From positions 267,840 through 331,839 of the forward strand of contig CAUYUJ010001481.1 in the NCBI GenBank assembly GCA_963575745.1: a stretch of DNA of 64,000 nucleotides, given 5' to 3'. Positions 32,980-40,700 of this stretch are shown here, in pieces. The notes beneath the pieces are model-generated. The model was given only the letters and a program-made list of their open reading frames with translations, was not told where the DNA came from and searched no databases. The first letter of the stretch is position 1. Every line of letters starts with the position of its first letter. Source of the DNA: Prorocentrum cordatum. Taxonomy: Eukaryota > Sar > Dinophyceae > Prorocentrales > Prorocentraceae. Both the position numbers and the translations under genes were made by a program.

Positions 32980-33230
32980 GAAAGGGAGGAGGAGGAGGAG
33001 GAGGATCCAGAGGATCCAGAGGAGGAGGAGGAGGAGGAGGTAGGCGGAGCAGGATGACAACTCATCGGGATAACTTCCAAACATTTCATCCGCCCCCTCG
33101 TTTTCATCAACCCCCTCCCCATCATCATCGTCCTCCTCATCCTCATCCTCCACCTCCTCCATCTCCCTCCTCCTCCTCCTCCTCCGCCTCCTCCTCATTA
33201 TCCTCCTACTCCTCCTCCTTCTTCCCTTAT
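32980..33230. repeat. GGA then CTC/CAT tracts
   Basis: GGA triplets (32984-33040) and a pyrimidine-rich tract (33080-33225), placed head to head around about 40 bp of unique sequence. Confidence 0.85.
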
Positions 33231-33516
33231 GCCCTGCCCCATAAGAGAGCCGATGGGAATGCGCACCCCCAAGGAGCGCAGTGGCTCCGACCCACTGTAC
33301 AAAGAGACCCAACGCGTGCCATCCGCCGACGGCAGTCAGCCCGACCACACCAAGGGCTGGGGTGCAGCCAAGGGAGCATGGGTGAACGCGTCGCCGACCC
33401 AGAAGCAGTCGAAGGAATACCCCCAGGCGTTCGCCGAGGCGATCGGCAACGCGGTCGATGAAGCGCTGATCAGGATGTTAGGTACGGCGCGCGTGAGTTT
33501 GAGTTTGACTAGATAG
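33229..33516 (+). CDS. Possible last exon of the methyltransferase-like gene
   Basis: An open frame to a stop at 33514-33516 contains QPDHTKGWGAAKGAWVNAS and QKQSKEYPQAFAEAIGNAV. The KEYPxxFxxAIxxAV pattern resembles the C-terminal end I associate with dinoflagellate methyltransferase-like and retroelement-linked proteins. It is on the same strand 1.5 kb after the exon ending near 31.75 kb, so a third exon across an ACAT-filled intron is possible. The exon probably begins after an AG between 33245 and 33290, not at the ATG at 33229. It could instead belong to an unrelated gene. Confidence 0.4.
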   Translation: MPCPIREPMGMRTPKERSGSDPLYKETQRVPSADGSQPDHTKGWGAAKGAWVNASPTQKQSKEYPQAFAEAIGNAVDEALIRMLGTARVSLSLTR

Positions 33517-33837
33517 CGACGTTGCCTCGACCCCCGTGCCAAAGCCAGACCGAACAACAGCAACGACAATAATACACGCAAGTTGACACGTGCATCAACT
33601 GACAGAGAGGGAGGAGTATCGGAGAGGAGGAGGAGGAGGAGTGTGACGACGAGGTGGGCATGCACGCACTCAAACAACATAGAACGGTCCTCCAAGGCAT
33701 GGGGGTGTGAGCTTCGGCACGGTGTGAATACGTGGCGATGTCGGCGCGGTGCGCCCTGCTGCCTCGAGCGTTCCCGCTTCTGTTTGAAGCACGGCCGACG
33801 CCACTGATGAGCCGATGACGGGCCAAGCGGACCACCA

Positions 33838-33900
33838 TCGAAGTCGCAGGCGGGTCAACGGCGGGTCAATGGCGAGCCCATGGCGGGGTCAACGGCCTCG
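33838..33900 (-). repeat. TGACC-type repeat in inverted orientation
   Basis: GGCGGGTCAACGGCGGGTCAATGGCG and following GGGTCAACGG are the reverse complement of the TTGACCCGCC units at 22.1, 26.7 and 28.9 kb. Confidence 0.85.
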
Positions 33901-33904
33901 TTGG

Positions 33905-34590
33905 GGAACGGTTGTGCGTGCGCCCATGTGGCCCGTCATCGGCGCATCAGTGGCATGTTCACGTTTCAATTGCGCGCGGACGAGCTCCTGCAGACGAGAC
34001 ACGCGTGCGTGCGTGATGAAGGCAGCGGGAAGTCGACCAGCGACGGGGCGGGCACGGATTCGGTCGGACGGCGGCGGACAACGTGTGATGGGCATGATTG
34101 CGATTACGAGGACGATCGGGAGGAACAATCGGATGAAGAGGATTAGGTCGATGAGATGGTGGAGGGAGAGTGTAGGTGAGGATCGGAGGACGGAGGACGG
34201 AGGATATATCACAGCCTCTTTGTGGCTCAACTGGCGTGGGATGCTCCCACGTGGGAGTGGTGACATCCCGAGCAGATAGAACTGCCGCCGCGGGAGCTAT
34301 ACCCGCCGAACGGAATCTGGCATTGGCCAGCGTGCCGCATCGGCCCTGGATCGCCGAAGGCGTGGCTGGCGATCTCGGAGCGAGACGCCGTTGGCGACGC
34401 GACCCAGGTCACCTTGATCTGGGCGCGCGTGCGCCCGCGGGCACCAACCCGCACTGCGCTGTTTTCATGTGTCTTGTATCTTGTGTTAAAAAAACGCCCG
34501 TGGGCACAACATCTACAACGCCTCGATCGCGTGGTCGAGGGCAATGGCGCACGCACCGTCGACGCGGAAGACGGCACACAAAAAAACGGA
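33905..34590. other. Unassigned stretch with a weak spliced-leader-like word
   Basis: No exon I can support on either strand. At 34211-34231 the sequence ACAGCCTCTTTGTGGCTCAAC resembles the 3' two thirds of the dinoflagellate spliced leader, with an inserted T as in the relict at 36224, but no conserved frame follows. Confidence 0.25.
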
Positions 34591-34591
34591 G

Positions 34592-34885
34592 GAGGCGGAG
34601 GAGGAGGGGGATGAGGAGGAGGAGGAGGAGGAGGATGAGGAGGAGGAGGAGGAGGAGGAAGAGGATGAGGATGATGAGGGGGAGGAGGAGGAGGAGGAGG
34701 AGGAAGAGGAGGAGGAGGAGGAGGAGGAGGAGGAGGGGGAGGAGGAGGGGGGGAGGGGGATCGAGGAGGATATGAGGATGAGGAGGAGGAGGAGGAGGAG
34801 AAGGAGGAGGAGGAGGAGGAGGACGAGGAGGAGGATGAGAAGGAGGAGGAGGAGGAGGGGGAGGAGGAAGATGATGGGGGAAGGA
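34592..34885. repeat. (GAG)n array
   Basis: GGA/GAG triplets with GAT and GGG interruptions. All long frames read as poly-Glu or poly-Arg. Confidence 0.95.
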
Positions 34886-35004
34886 CGGGGAATGCGGGGA
34901 CGGGGTGCGGGATGCTGGCGACGTTGAGGATGATGAGTTCGTGCTCCTGCCGCTACTCATCCTTGTCCCAACCCACGCGGCCATCCTACTTATTGTGTTT
35001 TGCG

Positions 35005-35182
35005 GCCCTCCCCCGCGAACACTTATTTCCATCATGGTGCTCTCGCCTGGGCGCCGCATGCACTCGTCTTTAACGTTTACAACCACAGCACCGATGAAAG
35101 TCATTTCCCTTTCCAACCGATAAGCTCCAGATCGCGCGAGTTGCTTGCAGTGCTCTCGCGATCAGCGTCTGCCACGTACTAG
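35005..35182 (+). CDS. Possible short terminal exon, unknown
   Basis: An open frame ending at a TAG (35180-35182) reads TYFHHGALAWAPHALVFNVY, then NHSTDESHFPFQPISS, then RSRELLAVLSRSASATY. Amino-acid use looks protein-like, unlike the surrounding repeats. No upstream exon, acceptor or family is recognised. Confidence 0.3.
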
Positions 35183-35228
35183 TATCATGATTCGTGTATG
35201 TTCATGCTCTGGCGGTTTTATTCTTGGC

Positions 35229-35275
35229 GGTTATTTTTAATTGCCAGCGGATTGGCGGTTATAATAACCGCCCTG
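35229..35275. repeat. GGCGGTTAT module and palindrome
   Basis: GGCGGTTATTTTTAATTGCC matches the 3' flank of the satellite at 18.6 kb. A 19-bp palindrome GGCGGTTATAATAACCGCC follows. Confidence 0.8.
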
Positions 35276-35279
35276 GAAC

Positions 35280-35552
35280 CTTAGGGGGGCCCAGAGCGGC
35301 CTCCGGCACCGTTTCCGGACGGACCCGCTGGATCTGGCGGGTCCGCCGACGAATCCCAACCCGGCTCCCTCGCTTGAGACATCCTCGCAAAACCGGCCCC
35401 GGGGGAGGTGCCCAGAGGAGCCCAGAGCGGCCTCCAGCATTGTTTCCGGACGGATCCGCTGAATCCGGTGGATCCGCCGACGAATCCCAAACCGGCGCCC
35501 TCGCCTGAGACATCCTCACAAAACGGGCCCCAGGGGAGGTGCCCAGAGGACC
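35280..35552 (+). repeat. Second locus of the 131-bp satellite, two units
   Basis: Two units (cores at about 35294 and 35426, 132-bp spacing) match the array at 17279-18590, including GGATCCGCCGACGAATCC and GAGACATCCTC. It starts CCTTAGG and ends CAGAGGACCCAGAGG, where the first array ends CAGAGGACCCTAAGG. Confidence 0.95.
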
Positions 35553-35554
35553 CA

Positions 35555-35708
35555 GAGGTCCTCGGGGACCAAAAAAAGGTCCCCGCCCCCGCGAAACCAA
35601 AAAGGTCCCCGATCTTCACGTTTTGGTCCCCGCAACCCATTTAGTCCCCGCAGTCCCCGATTCATCTTTTAGTCCCCGAAGTCCCCGATTCATGATTTAG
35701 TCCCCGCG
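35555..35708 (+). repeat. AGTCCCCG minisatellite
   Basis: TTTAGTCCCCGCAGTCCCCGATTCA-like units of about 18 and 36 bp, at least four copies, after two GGTCCCCG copies. Confidence 0.85.
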
Positions 35709-35925
35709 GTTATATATATATATATATATACATACATACATATATACATATATGTATATATACACGTATATCTAATACGCGTGTATGAATATTTTTGTTA
35801 TGTATGTATCTATTTATGTATACATACATACATATATATGTACATGTATATATAAATATATGTTATGCATACGGACATGCATGCATACATACACATGTAC
35901 ATATGTGTATAGATATACACGCCTA
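35709..35925. repeat. (TA)n/(CATA)n tract
   Basis: Alternating TA with CATA and GTAT variants. From 35925 to 36220 no gene is recognised. Confidence 0.9.
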
Positions 35926-36223
35926 TTCAACGACTGCGGCCCCAATGAGGCCGCCCCAAGATGCCCCGAGAGGCCCAGTGTGATTAAGCGCCCAGAGGCC
36001 CTTGGAAAACATATTTTGAAAAACTGCTTAACTCACCCTCCCCCCCACCCCGAAGAAAGAAACACACGAAAAACGGATCAGCAAATAACAAGCACCCTCC
36101 AACAGAAAAACAAACAACCCTCGCATTCTTCTGAAGAAACCGAGATACAACACGCCAGCTGTTAACCGATCATTGGCCAGCCTCTGGAGGGTTGAGATCT
36201 TGAAACGTTGGGCGTTTGCATAG

Positions 36224-36246
36224 CCGTAGCCATATTGTGGTTCAAG
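36224..36246 (+). other. Relict dinoflagellate spliced leader upstream of B2
   Basis: CCGTAGCCATATTGTGG then TTCAAG. Against the DinoSL exon (CCGTAGCCAT followed by TTTGGCTCAAG) it keeps 19 of 21 bases, with two substitutions and a 2-nt insertion. It lies 17 nt upstream of the B2 ATG. Genomic DinoSL relicts arise when a trans-spliced mRNA is copied back into the genome. Confidence 0.85.
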
Positions 36247-36263
36247 GTTTCCTTGTGGCGCTG

Positions 36264-37625
36264 ATGGCGCCACGCGCTGGCGTATTGCTCCTTCTCTCCA
36301 TCTTTCCATATTTTGCGAGAATGGGCGCAGGCGCCGATGAGTTGGCGTCAGTGATCCTGCCGTTCGCAAAGGGTCCAGGGTTCGTCAATTACGGAACCAA
36401 GATGCGCGAGAGCCCAGTGGAGCCAGAGAGTCTAGACAAACATAAGGAGCTGATTGGAGCAATGGTATGTTTCAAGGAAAGGTCGGATATCTCGTTGTCG
36501 CCGAGGGTCGTGCATCAGGCAGTGCTCAGGGTGTTCACTATAAAGGGTTGGAAAAACCAGCTGTCGGAGGAGGCGTTCGAAGAGGCCACGGCCATCGCCC
36601 CAAAGCGACTCCAGACGATGCTCTGCCACTACTGGCGTGCGAAGGGCTACACGTCGAAACCAGACTGGGTGACGGCCATCGAGGAGTGCGCCACTTGCAC
36701 GAGCACGCCGACGAGGCGTCCTGCAGCTGCTGGGACTCCGAAAAAAAGGCCTGCAAGCTGCACGGTGGACGAGGACGAGGAGGAAGAGGAGGAACATCCA
36801 GAAGAGGACGAGGAGGAAGAAGATCTCGAGGAGGATGCTGCTATCGACGACGACCGCCCGGCCAAAAAGCCAGCCGCAGCTCCCATGCGAAGGCCAGCTT
36901 CGGCACCGCTCGCCTCGGCACCGCCAGCCTCGGCGCCGCCAGCCTCGGCACCGTCATCAGCCTTTGCGCCGTCAGCCTCGGATGCCCCATCGTTGTTCAA
37001 GATGGACATGCCCATCACGATGATCAGCGATATGATGCGCCAGGGGCCGCGCCAGGACCCAGCCTCAGAAGGGAAGACCGTCGACGAGATCGAGATCGAG
37101 CAGCCGCCGAGTCTGGATCCAGACTCGGCGGCTGATTACGAGACGGGCTTCCACGTGACCAAGGGCGCTTGGATGAAGAAGGTCGGCAAGAAGAGCAAGA
37201 TCTACACCAAGGACCTGTATGCGTCTCGAGACGAAGTGCAGGGGACTTGGCCAGATGGCACCGCGCTGACAGTCAGCGGCGTGAGCGTCGAGGACATGCA
37301 GCTCTTCAACGATGCCTCGAAGACCGCCAAGAAGATGAAGCTGGCCCCGATCTTCGAGTGCGACTGGGGCGGCCTGCACCTTGCCGCGAAGCGTCGCAAG
37401 GACAGGGTCACTGGCGTGAACAAGACGGGCGTGCTCCTTTCCTTCTACGTGGATGGAGCGCAGAGGGCAAACATTCCCATCCGCGAAGAGCGCTACATGG
37501 CGGATGCAACGAAGATGGCGATCGACGTCGGCAACCAGGTGAAGGCTGGGAAGATCCAGAATGAGGACGACCTCAAGCAGGCGTGCACCGACGCTACGCA
37601 CGAGCTGTGCGGCTTCAGCGATTAG
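36264..37625 (+). CDS. Gene B2: intronless family B protein (retrocopy)
   Basis: ATG at 36264 (MAPRAGVLLLL); a second ATG at 36321 (MGAGADELASVI) is also plausible. The first gives 453 residues, the second 434. After a possible hydrophobic leader comes the helical domain shared with B1 (LDKHKELIGAM, CFKERSD, RLQTMLCHYWRAKGY), TRRPAAAGTPKKRPAS, an acidic linker, RPAKKPAAAPMRRPAS and SAPPASAPPASAP repeats. The C-terminal domain (WPDGTALTVSGVSVEDMQL, CDWGGLHLAAKRRKDR, FYVDGAQRANIPIREER) parallels the B1 WADGQQFIVP region. No intron interrupts it, whereas B1 has one. A relict spliced leader sits just upstream and an A9 run 94 bp after the stop codon. Function unknown; the charge pattern suggests a nuclear or chromatin role, which is inference. 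Confidence 0.75.
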   Translation: MAPRAGVLLLLSIFPYFARMGAGADELASVILPFAKGPGFVNYGTKMRESPVEPESLDKHKELIGAMVCFKERSDISLSPRVVHQAVLRVFTIKGWKNQLSEEAFEEATAIAPKRLQTMLCHYWRAKGYTSKPDWVTAIEECATCTSTPTRRPAAAGTPKKRPASCTVDEDEEEEEEHPEEDEEEEDLEEDAAIDDDRPAKKPAAAPMRRPASAPLASAPPASAPPASAPSSAFAPSASDAPSLFKMDMPITMISDMMRQGPRQDPASEGKTVDEIEIEQPPSLDPDSAADYETGFHVTKGAWMKKVGKKSKIYTKDLYASRDEVQGTWPDGTALTVSGVSVEDMQLFNDASKTAKKMKLAPIFECDWGGLHLAAKRRKDRVTGVNKTGVLLSFYVDGAQRANIPIREERYMADATKMAIDVGNQVKAGKIQNEDDLKQACTDATHELCGFSD

Positions 37626-37718
37626 GCGTGCGCTGTTTCGGCGTGAAGCTCCGTGGATTGCGGAGCCCGTGGCCGCTTTGTGGCGAGCTATCGGCTGCCA
37701 GCCACGCTCGCACCTTAA

Positions 37719-37727
37719 AAAAAAATG
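37719..37727 (+). other. Short A9 run, possible relict poly(A) of the B2 retrocopy
   Basis: Nine A after CACCTT, 94 nt past the B2 stop. With the 5' spliced-leader relict it would bracket a copied mRNA of about 1.5 kb (36224-37727). No target duplication is obvious. Confidence 0.5.
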
Positions 37728-38035
37728 AGGCCCCCCGAGGTTCCCAGGAAGCCCCTAGGAGACCCCCAAGAGGGCCCCGACGGGCTTCTGAGAGGCTTCC
37801 CCAGAAACCTTCATGCACGTATACAAGACGCCCGCGGCAGGCCTCCAAGGGCCTCCAGCGGCCCCCCCAAGAGGCTTCCAAGAGGCCCCCCGATACCCAA
37901 GAGGTTCCCGCGCGTACAAAGAGGCTAACCTTAGCGGAACAGCAAGCACACATTCAAACACTGATCTAGATGAAAAATGTATATACATCAGCCGCTAAAA
38001 ATATGTTGGGGGGACATCCACGCGCGAAGCGTGTC
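37728..38035. other. CCCCAGGAGGC-rich stretch
   Basis: Irregular repeats of words such as GAGGCTTCC, GGCCCC and CCAAGAGG to about 37925, then non-repetitive sequence. No gene seen. Confidence 0.4.
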
Positions 38036-38037
38036 TT

Positions 38038-38480
38038 CCTCCTCCTCCCCCTCATCCCCCTCCCCCTCCTCCTCCCCTCCTCCTCTTCCTCCTCCTCCCT
38101 GGGCCCTCCTCCCCCTGCTCCTCCTCCTCCCTCCTCCTCCTCCTCCTCATTCCCCCCCTCATCCCTCCTCCTCCGCCTCTTCCTCTCCTCCTCCTCCTCC
38201 TCCTCCGCCTCTCCTCCTCCTCCTCCTCCTCCTCCTCCTCTCCCTCCTCTGGCCGTTTTGGCGCTTTGGAGACGCCCGCAAAACGGCGAACTGGAATCCA
38301 GTTCGCCGGCGTTGGTGCCCCCCAGACGGCGAACAGGATTCCAGTTCGGCCACAGAACGGCGACAGAACGGGCGAACTGGATTCCAGTTCGCCGAAGTGG
38401 TCCTCCTCCTCCTCCTCCTCCTCCTCCTCTCTCCTCCTCCTCCTCCTCCTCCGCCTCCTCCTCACTCCTCCTCTCGCCTC
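38038..38480. repeat. CTC arrays around three CGAACTGGAATCCAGTTCG hairpins
   Basis: CTC triplets (38038-38255 and 38400-38480) flank about 120 bp with three inverted repeats. Two have 10-bp arms around AAT or ATT in the form GGCGAACTGG-N3-CCAGTTCGCC (about 38284 and 38379). The third is a diverged copy (about 38328). Confidence 0.9.
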
Positions 38481-38735
38481 CGCCCATCCCCCATCCTCCG
38501 CGCCCCCTCCTCTTGGCCGTTTCATGTATTTGATATGTATATATATCGAATATATATATATATATGCTGTATCTACAATGGCACAATGAGCGTATACATG
38601 CCATGCACTCGGCGGCGGGGCGCATTGGAGCATGAAGGGCCTCTTGGAAGACCTAGGGATGACCATGGGGCCTCATCTGCCATCTGGGGGCCTTCTGAGC
38701 TGGGGAGTATCGAGCAGGAGCCCGTGGCACGGTCC

Positions 38736-38756
38736 GCGTGGCCGTTTTTGCTCAAG
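38736..38756 (+). other. Relict dinoflagellate spliced leader upstream of A2
   Basis: GCGTGGCCGTTTTT then GCTCAAG aligns without gaps to the DinoSL exon at 17 of 21 positions, including the whole 3' GCTCAAG. It ends 37 nt upstream of the A2 ATG. Confidence 0.7.
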
Positions 38757-38793
38757 AGAGCCTCGGCATTCAGACTGACTGGCCACGTCAAGT

Positions 38794-40212
38794 ATGTCAG
38801 ACTTTATTCCTTTCCGAGGTCAGGGCTACAAGCTCGGGCCCGACTGGGCTATGCCAGTCATCGTCGATCTGAGCCGTCACGAGGCCCGTGCCGACCCCGA
38901 GGCCCCCGAGGCCCATGCAGAAGTACCCGAGGCCCCCGAGGCCCATGCAGAAGAACCCGAGGCTCGCGAGGCCCATGCCGAAGCTCCTGAGGCCGCGGCG
39001 CCAGCGACCCCAGACGACCTCGAGGCGGCGCACGAGGCCCAGCCCGTGTGGCCAGCGGCGTCAGCGGCGTCGTGGCCGCCAGCGGCGTCGTGGACGCCCG
39101 AGCGCGATCCGCAGCGGGAGGGCTGGGGCACGGGGGTCGGCTCCTACGACAGCGACGACCAGCGGTCCGACGAGATGGAGACCGATTCGAAGTGGGAGTG
39201 GAGCCAGCAGACGTGGCAGTCAGAATGGCAGTGGGAAAGGCAGCGGGCGTGGACCAGTTGGACGTCCAAGTGGGGGAGGAACGACAGCTGGGACACCTCG
39301 ACTTGGGATCAGCCGTCATCGACCTGGGACAACTCGACTTGTGATCAGCCGTCATCGACCTGGGACTGGGCAGCCCCCGAGGAGGCAGCCAACGAGGGCG
39401 AGGACGAGGAGGCGGCCCTGCAGGCCGAGGCGAATGACGCTGGCAAGAAGAATGCTTTCATGCGCCGCTGGATGGCTGGCCTCGAGGAAGCGGCAAAAGT
39501 CGGAGTGAAAGCTCGGACAAGCGAGTGCCAACAATTCATGAGGGAGCTCGGGAAAGGCGGGCAGCTTGCGCAAGATTACGAGTTGTGCAGCGGGAGAACA
39601 GAGAAGGACCTGTTCCGCCGTCAGTGGGCTGAGCGCAAAGCGAAGGTCATCTCTCAGAAATTGCAGCAAACACAGGTGATCAAGCTCGTGGGCTGGTCGA
39701 GGGTGACCTACCTGAGCTTGCTTCAGATCTACGAGGTGGAGAAAGATTGGGAGGTCTCGAAGAACATTGCGAGAGCGTGTACCAAACTCGGAGAACCTTT
39801 TATCGAATGGGATAGCATGGGCAAAGTTTGGCGCTTCGCCCATCAGCAGAAAGGCACGGGCGAGACTTTCCAGCGGGCCTGGGAAGTGAAACAAGAGCTC
39901 GAGGTCGAGGATGGCGACGGCGAGAAGGGCAAGGGCAAGAGGGCGGCAGGATCTCAAGCGGGCAAGCGCACGACGAAGGTGCCACGGACGGAACCTCCGA
40001 GCTCCGAGAAGAAGGACGTCTCCGCTGCAGATAAGGCCATCGAGAACACGATGACTTCATATCGGACTGCGATGTCGAGTGCCAACGACATCGTCGCGGC
40101 AGCTACGGGCAAGACGGCTGACTCGCTCAAGTGGAAGTGGCTCGGCGAGGGCAACCCGAAACTGAAGGAGCTGCAGGACCTTCAGGCCTCGGTGAAAAAA
40201 AGCTGCCTCTAA
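38794..40212 (+). CDS. Gene A2: intronless family A protein, frameshifted near the end
   Basis: ATG at 38794. Order: PEAHAE/PEAPEA repeats (residues about 30-70), an Ala/Pro/Trp stretch, a Trp-rich low-complexity segment with STWDQPSSTWDNSTCDQP (about 130-195), the family core (KNAFMRRWMAGLEEA, FRRQWAERKAK, GEPFIEWDSMGKVWRF, FQRAWEVKQELEV), a basic KGKGKRAAGSQAGKRTTK linker, then the tail (DKAIENTMTSYRTAMSS, LKWKWLGEGNPKLKELQDL). The frame ends KKSCL at 40212. One base on, another frame continues the family tail as NEFIRPMLTGISPRDHKKTF and SEKLDPVVSSLQKKCEVISR to a stop at 40394-40396. The shift falls at an A7 run (40195-40201). Unlike A1 it has no introns, and a relict spliced leader lies upstream. 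Function unknown. Confidence 0.75.
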   Translation: MSDFIPFRGQGYKLGPDWAMPVIVDLSRHEARADPEAPEAHAEVPEAPEAHAEEPEAREAHAEAPEAAAPATPDDLEAAHEAQPVWPAASAASWPPAASWTPERDPQREGWGTGVGSYDSDDQRSDEMETDSKWEWSQQTWQSEWQWERQRAWTSWTSKWGRNDSWDTSTWDQPSSTWDNSTCDQPSSTWDWAAPEEAANEGEDEEAALQAEANDAGKKNAFMRRWMAGLEEAAKVGVKARTSECQQFMRELGKGGQLAQDYELCSGRTEKDLFRRQWAERKAKVISQKLQQTQVIKLVGWSRVTYLSLLQIYEVEKDWEVSKNIARACTKLGEPFIEWDSMGKVWRFAHQQKGTGETFQRAWEVKQELEVEDGDGEKGKGKRAAGSQAGKRTTKVPRTEPPSSEKKDVSAADKAIENTMTSYRTAMSSANDIVAAATGKTADSLKWKWLGEGNPKLKELQDLQASVKKSCL

Positions 40213-40396
40213 TGAGTTCATTCGCCCGATGCTCACTGGCATCAGCCCGCGGGATCATAAGAAGACGTTCGAGAGGGCTACGTGGGTATCATCTGTTAGG
40301 GACGCGTCTGAGAAGCTTGACCCTGTCGTTTCGAGCTTGCAAAAGAAATGCGAAGTCATTTCGCGCATGCACAGTGCCCAGAATCAAGATGACTAG
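40202..40396 (+). pseudogene. Out-of-frame C-terminal tail of A2
   Basis: Sixty-four codons in the +1 frame relative to A2, matching the end of the 25.8-kb family A exon in length and pattern. If the A7 run had six A, the tail would be in frame. It may be an assembly error, a recent mutation or a frameshift site. Confidence 0.75.
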
Positions 40397-40479
40397 GCCG
40401 ATCGGCAACTTCGGCAACCTATTCCGCTGTCAGGTCTGTTTTGCTTGGGATCGCAGCGACTTTTCCAGGAATCACTGCT

Positions 40480-40700
40480 CGGACGGAGGAAAACACGATG
40501 AGTCTACCGGTGCGTTTCGGATCGATGAGTTTCAATTTTGGCGCACCCCTATCGCAGATGGCAAAGTCATCGAAAATAGAACGATGAGGTTTTCGATGAG
40601 TTTTGATGAGTTTCAAAACGATGAGTTTCGGAACGGGTGGTGCGCCAAAAATCTTAGAAATCGAATCCAATTTGAGCTTGCAGGAGGTTGTAGTTGTAGG
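40480..40700. repeat. CGATGAGTTT repeats inside a weak inverted repeat
   Basis: Five copies of GATGAGTTT between 40525 and 40630. They are flanked by AATTTTGGCGCACCCC (40535) and GGGTGGTGCGCCAAAAAT (40636), which form imperfect inverted ends. No gene is seen from 40400 to 41390. Confidence 0.6.

Noticed and set aside
32382-33461. A 359-codon frame over the ACAT array and beyond
   Set aside because: The first half is ACAT repeat. Past 33229 a different frame holds the protein-like KEYPxxF sequence.
36216-36263. Upstream extension of B2 beyond the ATG at 36264
   Set aside because: It would need a non-ATG start and would translate the relict spliced leader. The ATG at 36264 or 36321 is more credible.
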